Assembly (NCBI RefSeq): GCF_017165765.1
Contig: NZ_JAFGZD010000004.1
Span: 248,001 to 312,000 of the forward strand
Reading direction: 5' to 3'
Length of the DNA: 64,000 bases
From: Pseudomonas capsici
Lineage (GTDB): Bacteria; Pseudomonadota; Gammaproteobacteria; Pseudomonadales; Pseudomonadaceae
Position 1 is the first letter of the stretch; each line of letters starts with the position of its first letter. Below are positions 1-8,052 of this stretch, piece by piece. The notes below the pieces were generated by a model. It did not search any database and had not been told where the DNA came from. It was given only the letters and a program-made list of their open reading frames with translations. Both the position numbers and the translations under genes were made by a program.

Positions 1-208
1 GGGCGAGCGTGTGGCGAGCCGGGAAGAGTACGTGACAGATCTGGCGGTAATCCCGCAAGGCGCTACGCTGGTGCTTCAGGCCGGCAAACGCACCCTGTCG
101 CTCAAGGCCGATGACCTGGAACATTACAAAGGAGAACGTGGACGACGAGGGAACAAACTGCCAAGAGGCTTCCAGCGTGTGGATACCTTGTTGGTGGAAA
201 ACAGCTAG
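1..208 (+). CDS. parC: DNA topoisomerase IV subunit A, C-terminal end (partial)
   Basis: Only the last ~68 codons are inside the window; the reading frame is open from base 2 and ends at TAG 206-208. ParC is the DNA-cleaving subunit of topoisomerase IV, which with ParE unlinks daughter chromosomes. The visible part is the end of the C-terminal DNA-wrapping domain. The closing stretch, with GRRGNKLPRGFQRVD near the end, is the characteristic tail of Pseudomonas ParC. A GTG at position 11 is an internal codon, not a start. Identification rests on this short tail, so it is good but not absolute. Confidence 0.85.
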   Translation, partial: GERVASREEYVTDLAVIPQGATLVLQAGKRTLSLKADDLEHYKGERGRRGNKLPRGFQRVDTLLVENS

Positions 209-388
209 GAATATTCATTTAGAGCCAGCGGTCTTCGTTTTGCCATGAAGATCGACGCATAATCGCTGGAGTCATGGCGAATATTCACGGATGATATGGT
301 GTCTTGCGGTCTCGGCATGGCTTAGTGCCTGTACGAGCCTATAAGTATCTACACTGTGGCCGCCCGTGGTGGCCACCTGGATGGGACG

Positions 389-1084
389 ATGAATTTTCTA
401 CGCCTTCCCTTTATCTTGTTGATAACGGGCGTTTTAGGTCTGGCTGGTTGCAGCATGCACCAGCCAATGGCGCTCTATCAGCTCGATAGTGGTGACCCGG
501 GCCAGCCGAAGCAGAGCACCGGGCTTGCCGTTTTGCTGGGTCCGGTTTCAGTTGCCGACTATCTGCAGCGTGAAACCCTGTTGCAACGTCAGCCTGACGG
601 TACGCTGACGGCTTCATCCGACGGCCGCTGGGCCGGTAACCTTTCCTCGGACATTGACCAGCTTCTGCTGCGTCAACTGGCCTGGAAGCTGGACAGTCAA
701 CGTGTCGTACTGGCCCCTGCCGTTGCGAACTTCAAGCCTGATGTCCAGATCGTGTTGTCGATCACCCGCCTGGATTCGGGAGCCAAACAGCCCGCTGTGC
801 TCGATGCACAATGGCGTTTGCTGGACCGCAAGGGCAATGTTCGTGACAGCCGTCTGGTCCACCTCGAAGAGGTCCACACCGGTGGTTCTGCCGATCAGGT
901 CCGGGCGCAGGGTCTCTTGCTGCAGCGTCTGGCCGATCAGGTGAGCATGGCGGTCAAGCCGATAGCTTGGCAGGTCGTCGATGAGCCCAAGAAAGCTCCG
1001 GTTGTGAAAGCCAAGGAGCCCGATAAGCCGAAGATCCCGATGGCTTCACCGATACGCACAGACCTTGAAGTGTTCCGCTTCTAA
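389..1084 (+). CDS. PqiC/YmbA-like outer-membrane lipoprotein (ABC transport auxiliary component family)
   Basis: A 231-residue protein starting at ATG 389, chosen because it opens directly into a lipoprotein signal: basic start, hydrophobic core and lipobox LAGC with the lipidated Cys at residue 21. An upstream in-frame start at 356 would bury the signal. The mature part resembles the PqiC/YmbA (DUF330) family, lipoproteins that work with MCE/Pqi-type lipid transport systems in the envelope. The C-terminus is Lys/Pro rich. No pqiA/pqiB partner is in the window. It follows parC by 180 bp and is followed by a strong terminator, so it may be a single-gene unit. Family placement is moderate; the lipoprotein call is firm. 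Confidence 0.75.
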   Translation: MNFLRLPFILLITGVLGLAGCSMHQPMALYQLDSGDPGQPKQSTGLAVLLGPVSVADYLQRETLLQRQPDGTLTASSDGRWAGNLSSDIDQLLLRQLAWKLDSQRVVLAPAVANFKPDVQIVLSITRLDSGAKQPAVLDAQWRLLDRKGNVRDSRLVHLEEVHTGGSADQVRAQGLLLQRLADQVSMAVKPIAWQVVDEPKKAPVVKAKEPDKPKIPMASPIRTDLEVFRF

Positions 1085-1096
1085 GTACTGAGCCAC

Positions 1097-1126
1097 AAAA
1101 AAGCCCGCAGCGATGCGGGCTTTTTG
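1097..1126 (+). terminator. Rho-independent terminator after the PqiC-like gene
   Basis: Nine-base-pair GC-rich stem (1101-1109 with 1114-1122), four-base loop, and a T run on the plus strand. It lies 13 bp past the lipoprotein stop codon. Confidence 0.85.
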
Positions 1127-1159
1127 TTGGCTCCAATCCGGGTTTTCTTCGGATGGGCG

Positions 1160-1290
1160 GGCCACTCGCGGATAAGTCCTGCGAGCGGGTGTGATTTCCG
1201 GTGGGAGCGGATTCATTCGCGAGGGGCCGATACATCCGATAGAGATATATCGTTTCTATTGCCGTCTCGCGGATAAATCCGCTCCTGCAG
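1160..1290. repeat. REP doublet between converging genes
   Basis: Bases 1200-1222 carry GGGAGCGGATTCATTCGCGA and bases 1265-1289 carry its imperfect inverted copy (TCGCGGATAAATCCGCTCC), separated by about 40 bp, the layout of a Pseudomonas REP doublet (REPIN). A more degenerate half copy is visible around 1163-1190. It lies between the 3' ends of the lipoprotein gene and the ytjB-like gene, the usual location for such elements. Confidence 0.75.
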
Positions 1291-1299
1291 AGGCCGAGT

Positions 1300-2844
1300 T
1301 CAGGCCTTGTGCGTCTCATGCATCCGCGCCAGCTGGCGTTCCAGCATGGACGGGTAAGGCTCCATCAGGCGTTCGACGCAGCAGGCACCTTCCGGGCTTG
1401 CGATCGGGCGGATGCGGGCGCGTTGGCGGATCAGGGTGTCGTCGTTGATCTTGCGCTCCACCAGCAGCAGGTTGCGGCTGTGCTGGGACAGCGCCAGTGC
1501 ATCCTGGGCGGTTTCGGTCAGCAGCAGATCGATCTGGCTCAGGCCGGACAGACCTTCACCCAGCGTCAGGCCCAGCTGCAATTGCAGGGTAATGCCGCTG
1601 TCGGCGACTTCGATCTGCAAGGCATGGCTCAAGGCGCGCAGCAGTTCGCCACAGCAGATCGCATTGGTCAGGTAATCCTCACCGCTTTCCTGGCTGTGGA
1701 ACAGCATCAGCGTGCTGCCGTCATTCAGGGTGTGCAGCTCGCTGTCATACAGCGAGGCCGCCTGATCGAGGCAGTCGCGATAGCGTTGCAGCAGATCGGT
1801 CAGGCGCGCGCGCGGCAGGCGGCGCAGTTGATCCTGAGCACCCAGTTGCACAGCCAGTACCGCGCTGTGCTGTGGCTCGCCAGGAGTGGACAATGCGGCA
1901 GCCGGGCGAATGGCCGGGGTGTTGCTGGAGTTGTCGCGAAGATCGGCAAACGGATCTTCCTCGTCCTCTTCATCTTCTTCGGCCACGAAGCGACGCTGAG
2001 CGGGAGGCGCAATCACGCGAGGCTTGGGCGTTTCATCGAAACCGGTGTCCCGCGCCGAAAAGGACGGGGCAGGTTTCTCGTCTTCAGGCTCCAGATAAGT
2101 ATCGTCGTCTTCGCCGTACTCGGGTTCCGGTGGCGTTTCAGGCTCGGGAACCGGTGGCGCGAAGGAGGAGCGCAGCTGACGTGCCAGATCGCCGATTTCA
2201 TCCTGGCGGTCGGTGGCCGGGGTGTAAGGGTCGATATCCCGCAGCCAGATCCGCAGTTGCAGCAGTGGCGTGGAGATATGGCGGCCCAGACGCAGGCTCA
2301 GGGTCAGCGCCAGTGCGAGCAGGATGCCGGCCAGAATGCCCATGCTTTGCAGGCTGATGGTCATGGGCTGCTGGAATTGCGTCATGTCCAGGCTGATGCG
2401 CAGGTGTCCGGCCATGACATCCTGGAAAGTGATCTTTATTTCATAAAGACCCTGGGCTTCACCCAGCAGGCTGTTTTTCGGACGTTGCCCGGCCTCCGCA
2501 AGAATGCGGTTGTCGACGCTATAGATAGCAGCGTGGGCCACCAGCGGGTTCTTGACCAGATTGCCCAGCAGCACGTTGAGGCTGAGGATGTCGTTGGACA
2601 CCAGCAGCTCGGTGGCCGAGGTTGCAGTCTGCGTGGTCAGGGCCTGCCCCAGTGCGTCAGCCTGTTCGTGCATGGCCTGCTTGAATTGCAGGCCCATCAC
2701 GCCGGCGTAAATCACCAGCGCCAAGGCGACCAGGATCACGTTATGGCTGGCAATACGCAAAGCTATCGGTACACGGCGGTGGCGCAATGCACGAAAGATC
2801 AGCAGGAAGAAATTATCGGTTTTAACGGGCGTGGGCCGGTTCAC
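1300..2844 (-). CDS. AhpA/YtjB-family membrane protein with HAMP region and cyclase-like C-terminal domain
   Basis: A 514-residue protein; the GTG at 2844 (VNRPTPVKTDNFF) is preferred because the longer in-frame extension runs toward the serB promoter region. Family: AhpA/YtjB (SMP_2), which in enterobacteria also lies next to serB. Visible layout: a transmembrane segment around residues 35-55, a periplasmic region of about 130 residues, a second membrane segment around 170-190, a HAMP-like stretch (RLGRHISTPLLQL), a long acidic Pro/Glu linker, then a ~170-residue cytoplasmic domain. The last domain has the rhythm of a class III nucleotide cyclase fold (LNDGSTLMLF, then LQLQLGLTLGEGLSGL) without the expected metal-binding aspartate at its start. 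Divergent from serB by 129 bp. Biochemical role unknown; likely a membrane sensor. Confidence 0.7.
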   Translation of the reverse strand: MNRPTPVKTDNFFLLIFRALRHRRVPIALRIASHNVILVALALVIYAGVMGLQFKQAMHEQADALGQALTTQTATSATELLVSNDILSLNVLLGNLVKNPLVAHAAIYSVDNRILAEAGQRPKNSLLGEAQGLYEIKITFQDVMAGHLRISLDMTQFQQPMTISLQSMGILAGILLALALTLSLRLGRHISTPLLQLRIWLRDIDPYTPATDRQDEIGDLARQLRSSFAPPVPEPETPPEPEYGEDDDTYLEPEDEKPAPSFSARDTGFDETPKPRVIAPPAQRRFVAEEDEEDEEDPFADLRDNSSNTPAIRPAAALSTPGEPQHSAVLAVQLGAQDQLRRLPRARLTDLLQRYRDCLDQAASLYDSELHTLNDGSTLMLFHSQESGEDYLTNAICCGELLRALSHALQIEVADSGITLQLQLGLTLGEGLSGLSQIDLLLTETAQDALALSQHSRNLLLVERKINDDTLIRQRARIRPIASPEGACCVERLMEPYPSMLERQLARMHETHKA

Positions 2845-2973
2845 AGAGCACGGCTCTTTCGGTGAAGTTGCGCGCAGTATAACGACCGTCCCAGTAGCGG
2901 CAAAGCGCTGGCTGTGCCCGACGGTCACAGAAAGTGGTTAGAATGCGGTTTTTTTCCACTGCTGGGGTGCGCC

Positions 2974-4188
2974 TTGCGCGAAATCGTCCTGATTAACATC
3001 ACTGGTGTCGACCGTCCGGGTCTCACTGCGGCCATCACCGGCGTTCTTGCCCAGGGTGGCGTGAACATCCTCGATATCGGTCAGGCGGTGATCCACGACA
3101 CCTTGTCGTTCGGCATCCTGGTCGAAATTCCGGATAGCGGACAGGGTTCTTCGGTCCTCAAGGACATCCTGTTCACAGCCTACAAGCTCGATCAGCAGGT
3201 GCGTTTCACTGCGGTGTCCGAAGAGGATTACCAGCAATGGGTCGACGGGCAGGGCAAGGCGCGGCATATCGTGACCCTGCTGACCCGCAAGGTGACGGCC
3301 GAGCAATTGCAGCGTGTCAGCTCCATCACGGCAAAATATGGCCTGAATATCGACCATATCGATCGTCTGTCCGGGCGCATGCCTCTCGATACGCCAGCCG
3401 ACAAGGGCAAGGGCTGCATCGAGTTCTCCGTGCGCGGTGAGCCTGCGGACCCGAAAGCCATGCAGGCAGAATTCCTCAGCGTGGCTCAGGAGCTGAACGT
3501 CGATATCGCGTTCCAGCAGGACTCGCTGTTCCGCCGCAACCGTCGTCTGGCCGTGTTCGACATGGACTCGACCCTGATCGAGGCCGAAGTCATCGATGAG
3601 CTGGCCAAGGCGGCTGGCGTCGGTGAGCAGGTTTCGGAAATCACCGAGCGCGCCATGCGTGGCGAGCTGGATTTCCGCGCCAGCTTCAAGGAGCGCCTGT
3701 CGCTGCTCAAGGGGCTGGATGTGAAGGTGCTGGATGAGATCGGTGCTTCCCTGCGCCTGACCGAAGGCGCTGAAAACCTGTTTGCCGAACTCAAGCGCCT
3801 GGGCTACAAGACCGCGATCCTTTCGGGCGGTTTCACTTACTTTGCCAGGCAGTTGCAGGCGAAGCTGGGTATCGATTACGTGTTCGCCAACGAGCTGGAA
3901 GTGGTCGATGGCAAGGTGACCGGTGTGGCGGTCGAGCCTGTTGTCGATGCTCAACGCAAGGCGGATCTGCTGCGCGAGCTGGCGAACAAGGAAGGTCTGA
4001 GCCTGGAGCAGACGATTGCGGTGGGTGACGGTGCCAATGACTTGCCGATGCTGGCGATTGCCGGTCTCGGGGTCGCGTTCCGCGCCAAGCCATTGGTCAA
4101 GCAGTCTGCCAAACAGGCGATTTCGACACTGGGTCTGGACGGGGTTCTGTACCTGCTGGGCTTCCGTGACCGTGAGGGCCGCGGCTGA
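2974..4188 (+). CDS. serB: Phosphoserine phosphatase
   Basis: Last step of serine synthesis: removes phosphate from O-phosphoserine, in the cytoplasm. The 404-residue product starts at TTG 2974 (REIVLINITGVDRPGLT); a longer frame back to 2914 is unlikely because this point is exactly where the first ACT domain begins. Two N-terminal ACT-like regions (about 1-75 and 90-170) precede a HAD phosphatase domain with motif I FDMDSTLIE, motif II in AILSGGFTYFA, and GDGANDLPML near the C-terminus. Longer than enterobacterial SerB because of the doubled ACT region, as is usual in pseudomonads. Not part of an operon: divergent from the ytjB-like gene and convergent with the next gene. Confidence 0.95.
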   Translation: MREIVLINITGVDRPGLTAAITGVLAQGGVNILDIGQAVIHDTLSFGILVEIPDSGQGSSVLKDILFTAYKLDQQVRFTAVSEEDYQQWVDGQGKARHIVTLLTRKVTAEQLQRVSSITAKYGLNIDHIDRLSGRMPLDTPADKGKGCIEFSVRGEPADPKAMQAEFLSVAQELNVDIAFQQDSLFRRNRRLAVFDMDSTLIEAEVIDELAKAAGVGEQVSEITERAMRGELDFRASFKERLSLLKGLDVKVLDEIGASLRLTEGAENLFAELKRLGYKTAILSGGFTYFARQLQAKLGIDYVFANELEVVDGKVTGVAVEPVVDAQRKADLLRELANKEGLSLEQTIAVGDGANDLPMLAIAGLGVAFRAKPLVKQSAKQAISTLGLDGVLYLLGFRDREGRG

Positions 4189-4236
4189 CAAGCCCGGTCT
4201 GCGTAGCTGTCGCAATCCTCTTGAGGCGTGCGGCGG

Positions 4237-6021
4237 CTACAGCGAGCTCCACAACGAATCGAATTCCTGCCCCGGCTTCGGTTTTTCACTTTCCGTGGCC
4301 TTGGGCGCATCGTAGATCTTGTACTCGAACTGGTTATAGCTGGCGCTGCTGATGTGCCGGTTGTTCAGTGCTGCCCGGCGTTCTTCGCCATTGACGTTGA
4401 TCATGACCTGACTGCCTTCCTGAAACGGCAGGCGCGGCGCGAGTACGGTCGGCGGCTTGCCCATGGCCCGGACTTCCGGAAGCATCAGGGTGCGCAGATA
4501 CTGGCTGTTCTGGCCTTCGCGTATCAACTGCATGCCGCAGGGTTGCGCAAACGGGGCGATCAGTTCGATGCCCATCTGGGTGCCGCCGCTGCGCACCTGC
4601 CTGACCCAGCGCACGATGGCGATGCTCCAGCCCTGTCCGGCGTCATCCTGAATACCCACCAGTTCACCGGCCTGCAATTGTGGCGGGACTTCCCGGGGCC
4701 ATGCCAGACAATAGCCTCCGGGGCTGTGGTTGACGATATTCAGCTCGAAGGTGGCAAAGATATTCTGTGCGTTGGCAGCCGACTCGTTGTCGCCATCGAC
4801 TGACTGGTATTCGATTTCCTCGAAAGGCAGCAAGACCGACGAGGTGTTGCCGCGATGGGTATCGAAGGCGTTGGACCATGGGTCGTCGCTGTTATCGTTG
4901 ACCACTTTCAGGCTGAAATCCGCCACGCTGCTTGCGGCGGGCAGCAGTAATTGTTCGGTGAAGGATTTCTGGCCGCCGACATAGTAGTGCAGGGCGCTCA
5001 TGCCGATGCACAGCTTGAGCGTGCCCTGGCCTGCGGTGCGCTGAAAGGTTCGTTCGGCCACATTGCCCCAGGCCGCTGCCAGATGTTGCAGCAGGTCGGT
5101 GGTCACGCGAGGCGGGACAAGTATTCTGGACTGCGAACGCTGATCGGCTGGCAGTTCCAGGTAGTTATTGAGGGCGTCGGCTAGTCCCAGGGAGTTTATC
5201 CCCAGCAGCGTGGGCAACTGCTCGTCAGTAAACAGGGTGCGATAAAGCGGCGGTTTGTCGGATGTGGGGTCCAGAGCAAACAGACTGTTTTCATTGGCGG
5301 GTGACTGCAGAGTGACCAGCGCACTCCAGGCTTCCAGGGCTTCGGCCATCTTGCCGATATTCAACTGACGCATCTGGTTGCTGCGTGAACAGCCCATCAG
5401 CAAGGCAATGGCGTAGGTCTGCTCGACGCTCAGGGTGCGAGTGTGAGTGCCCAGCGGCTCGTTAACCGGCGTGCTGTGCAACTGATACTGACGGGCAATC
5501 TGATAGATGTGATGCAGTTCAAGCCAGAGACCGTCCTGTACCGGGCAATACAATTGGCTGGCGCGGATCAGGGGGCCGTTGAGCGCATGCATGGCTCGCT
5601 GCAATGCGGTGGCGAGCAGGTCGGCGCGTTCCTTGCTGTAGCGCGCCGTGACTCTCTGGATGATCTGTTTGTAGCCGGTGGCCAGATGGTTTTGCAGGGC
5701 CTGGCAAAGGTTGGCGACCTTGCGCGGGCGTTCATCGAGCACGATGGCCTGATTGAGAAAATGCCGTTCCAGATGGCTGCAGACGAAATAGACTTCCGGG
5801 CGCAGCAGCTCCAGCATTTGCAGGCGATTGTCGCTGGGGGTCAATAGCTGGTTGAGCTCGGACAGCCCTTGATAGAGCTGGCGGGCCATTTCGCCTATGT
5901 TTGCTTTGGGCAGGCTGGAGATCCAGCGTTTGAGGTCGCGGGGATTGGGTTCACAGAATGACAGGCTCGACTGTGTTGGCGTGGGTGCACGCAACAACAG
6001 AGGTAAGCTCAAATTACTCAT
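4237..6021 (-). CDS. FimW-like c-di-GMP effector with split PilZ motif
   Basis: A 594-residue soluble protein without signal or membrane segment. The N-terminal ~290 residues are helix-rich and unrecognised. The C-terminal half carries both PilZ hallmarks: R324-TFQ-R328 (RxxxR) and N431-HSPGG436 (NxSxxG), followed by strands ending in MGIELIAP. They are about 100 residues apart, farther than in a simple PilZ domain, so the c-di-GMP site would be built around an insertion. In PAO1 the gene in this position (PA4958, between fimX and psd) is, as I recall, fimW, a c-di-GMP effector needed for surface attachment; no fimX lies between serB and this gene here. Its 3' end faces serB at 48 bp. Function inferred from motif and position. 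Confidence 0.65.
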   Translation of the reverse strand: MSNLSLPLLLRAPTPTQSSLSFCEPNPRDLKRWISSLPKANIGEMARQLYQGLSELNQLLTPSDNRLQMLELLRPEVYFVCSHLERHFLNQAIVLDERPRKVANLCQALQNHLATGYKQIIQRVTARYSKERADLLATALQRAMHALNGPLIRASQLYCPVQDGLWLELHHIYQIARQYQLHSTPVNEPLGTHTRTLSVEQTYAIALLMGCSRSNQMRQLNIGKMAEALEAWSALVTLQSPANENSLFALDPTSDKPPLYRTLFTDEQLPTLLGINSLGLADALNNYLELPADQRSQSRILVPPRVTTDLLQHLAAAWGNVAERTFQRTAGQGTLKLCIGMSALHYYVGGQKSFTEQLLLPAASSVADFSLKVVNDNSDDPWSNAFDTHRGNTSSVLLPFEEIEYQSVDGDNESAANAQNIFATFELNIVNHSPGGYCLAWPREVPPQLQAGELVGIQDDAGQGWSIAIVRWVRQVRSGGTQMGIELIAPFAQPCGMQLIREGQNSQYLRTLMLPEVRAMGKPPTVLAPRLPFQEGSQVMINVNGEERRAALNNRHISSASYNQFEYKIYDAPKATESEKPKPGQEFDSLWSSL

Positions 6022-6280
6022 GTGACAGGCAGACTCCAGCTACTTCAAAGGCCCGAACGGTGGCTTCGATTGACGAATTTCATGCATCTTTGCAGTGAAT
6101 TTATCGTGCAAGCGTCAATTAAAGTGCGCTGTTTCCTACAGCACCGATAAGGCGACTTTAACAGCATCGAAGCGTTCTCGCAGCTTTTATGGCCTCATGC
6201 CAGTACTTGTCTGCTCCCGTTGGAGCTCAGGCCCGAGCACAGGTTCCGAGGAGCCTGTGCTTTTCAGGTCAGGAGATGTT

Positions 6281-7144
6281 TCAGGCCTGTACGGGCGCTG
6301 CCATTGCTTGTCCCATTTGCACCTTGGAGCCGGCGGTCAGCTCCTCGGCCCATTTCACCTGATCCGGGCCAAACAGCACGATAGCGGTGGAACCCAGCTT
6401 GAAACGGCCCATTTCGGCACCTTTTTCCAGATGGATGGGCGCGCGTGCGGCTTCGTCATAGCTCACGGTCTTCAGTTCGCGCTTCGGCGGTGTGACCAGT
6501 CCGGCCCAGACGGTTTCCACCGAGGCAACGATCATTGCGCCGACCAGTACCACGGCCATCGGGCCGCGCTCGGTATCGAACAGGCAGACGACGCGCTCAT
6601 TGCGGGCAAACAGCTCCGGAACGTTTTCGGCGGTGGTCTGGTTGACCGAAAACAGGCGACCTGGCACGTAGACCATTTCGCGCAAGGTTCCGGCAAGAGG
6701 CATATGGACGCGGTGGTAGTCCTTGGGCGACAGGTAGACCGTCGCAAACTGGCCACCCATGAACGGAGCCGAGAGTTTCGGATCGCCACCCAGCAGTTCC
6801 AGTGCGCTGAAGCTGTGGCCCTTGGCCTGGAAGATACGGCCATGCTCGATAGGGCCCAACTGGCTGATGGCACCGTCGGCCGGGCACAGGATGGCACCCG
6901 GAGTGGTGTCCAGCGGGCGTGCGTCCGGCTTCAGGGCACGGGTGAAGAAGTCGTTGAAGTGCTCGTAGGCAGTGAGGTCTTCGACCTGGGCCTGAGACAT
7001 GTCCACCTGATAGCGACGGGCGAACCACGCAGTAAAGGCATTCTTGAACCAGCGCACGCGGCACTCGGCAACGCAGCCCGCCAGACGAGACAGAAGATGG
7101 TGTGGCAGCAGGTACTGACTAAGGATGAACAGACGCTCTTTCAT
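6281..7144 (-). CDS. psd: Phosphatidylserine decarboxylase proenzyme
   Basis: Makes phosphatidylethanolamine from phosphatidylserine at the inner membrane. The 287-residue proenzyme has the self-cleavage motif LGST at 250-253, whose Ser252 becomes the pyruvoyl group of the small subunit. The residues matching the autocleavage triad of the E. coli enzyme are present: D90 in CPADGA and H147 in YHRVHMP. Length is normal for the bacterial class. Lies 48 bp downstream of rhdA on the same strand, probably cotranscribed with it and the HDOD gene. A weak hairpin at 6235-6265 lies past the stop but has its T run on the other strand. Confidence 0.95.
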   Translation of the reverse strand: MKERLFILSQYLLPHHLLSRLAGCVAECRVRWFKNAFTAWFARRYQVDMSQAQVEDLTAYEHFNDFFTRALKPDARPLDTTPGAILCPADGAISQLGPIEHGRIFQAKGHSFSALELLGGDPKLSAPFMGGQFATVYLSPKDYHRVHMPLAGTLREMVYVPGRLFSVNQTTAENVPELFARNERVVCLFDTERGPMAVVLVGAMIVASVETVWAGLVTPPKRELKTVSYDEAARAPIHLEKGAEMGRFKLGSTAIVLFGPDQVKWAEELTAGSKVQMGQAMAAPVQA

Positions 7145-7192
7145 TTATATTCCTAAAGCTTGAAGGGGGAGCCGACTCGTTTGGCGCTGATG

Positions 7193-8008
7193 TCACTTCT
7201 CGATCGGGGTGTCCGGGTGATTGCCCCATTCGCCCCATGATCCGGCGTAAGCCTTGACCCGTGGATAGCCCAGAGCCTTGGCCACCAGATAGGTGAAGCC
7301 TGAGCGGTGGTGGGTCTGGCAGTGGGTGATCACTTCCTTGTCGGGAGTGATGCCCAGGTTTTCCAGAATCTGTGGCATGTCCTGGCGAATGCGCAGGTTG
7401 CGGGCCTTGTCCATGCCGGCAGTCCACTCGAAGTTGACTGCGCCAGGGATATGGCCGCCTCGGGCTGCCACGACTTTTTCTCCCGAATACTCGGTCGGAC
7501 CGCGGGCATCCCAGATCGCCAGATCGGCAGCGCCGAGACGGGACTGGAGATATTCGCGGGTTGCAGTGGGCTCGCCATGCAGGGTCAGGGTCACGGGCGT
7601 GTTCGCAACTGCCGGTACATCGGTGGTCAGCGGCAGGGATTGAGCTTCCCAGGCCAGTACACCGCCATCCAGATAGTGGTAGCCAGTTTGGCCGATGACA
7701 TCCAGCAGCCAGATGAAGCGTCCGGCCCAGCCACCGCCTTCGTCGTCATAGACGACATAGACGGCATCCGGGTTGTGACCGAGTTCGCTGAACAGTTTTT
7801 CCAGATCCCCATGAGCAGGCAGCAGGCCTGGCGCGGGAGGCTGGCCCAGTTGCGTACGTTTCGGGTCGACGAAGCGGGCACCGCGGATATGACCAGCCTC
7901 GTAACGGGCGCTGCTGGTCAGATCGACGAGGATCAGTTGCGGGGCGTCAAGGCGCTCAAGCAGATCTTGTGGCTCGATGACCAACGGCAAACCAGTGAAG
8001 ACGGACAT
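7193..8008 (-). CDS. rhdA: Thiosulfate:cyanide sulfurtransferase (rhodanese, RhdA type)
   Basis: Two rhodanese modules (about 1-135 and 145-271). The second carries the active loop C230-QTHHRS, the unusual signature known from Azotobacter vinelandii RhdA, rather than the CRKGVT of the mammalian enzyme; the cysteine number also matches. The first module lacks a catalytic cysteine at the equivalent site, as expected. It transfers sulfane sulfur from thiosulfate to cyanide or other thiophilic acceptors in the cytoplasm. It starts 44 bp after the HDOD gene and ends 48 bp before psd, so the three probably form one transcript. Confidence 0.9.
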   Translation of the reverse strand: MSVFTGLPLVIEPQDLLERLDAPQLILVDLTSSARYEAGHIRGARFVDPKRTQLGQPPAPGLLPAHGDLEKLFSELGHNPDAVYVVYDDEGGGWAGRFIWLLDVIGQTGYHYLDGGVLAWEAQSLPLTTDVPAVANTPVTLTLHGEPTATREYLQSRLGAADLAIWDARGPTEYSGEKVVAARGGHIPGAVNFEWTAGMDKARNLRIRQDMPQILENLGITPDKEVITHCQTHHRSGFTYLVAKALGYPRVKAYAGSWGEWGNHPDTPIEK

Positions 8009-8052
8009 TTGCAGCCTCCTTTAAAGGGGAAGTGCGAATTGTACGCCAGGCC

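Noticed and set aside
6235..6267. Hairpin GCACAGG/CCTGTGC as the psd terminator
   Set aside because: The T run lies on the plus strand while psd is on the minus strand; it would not work in that direction.
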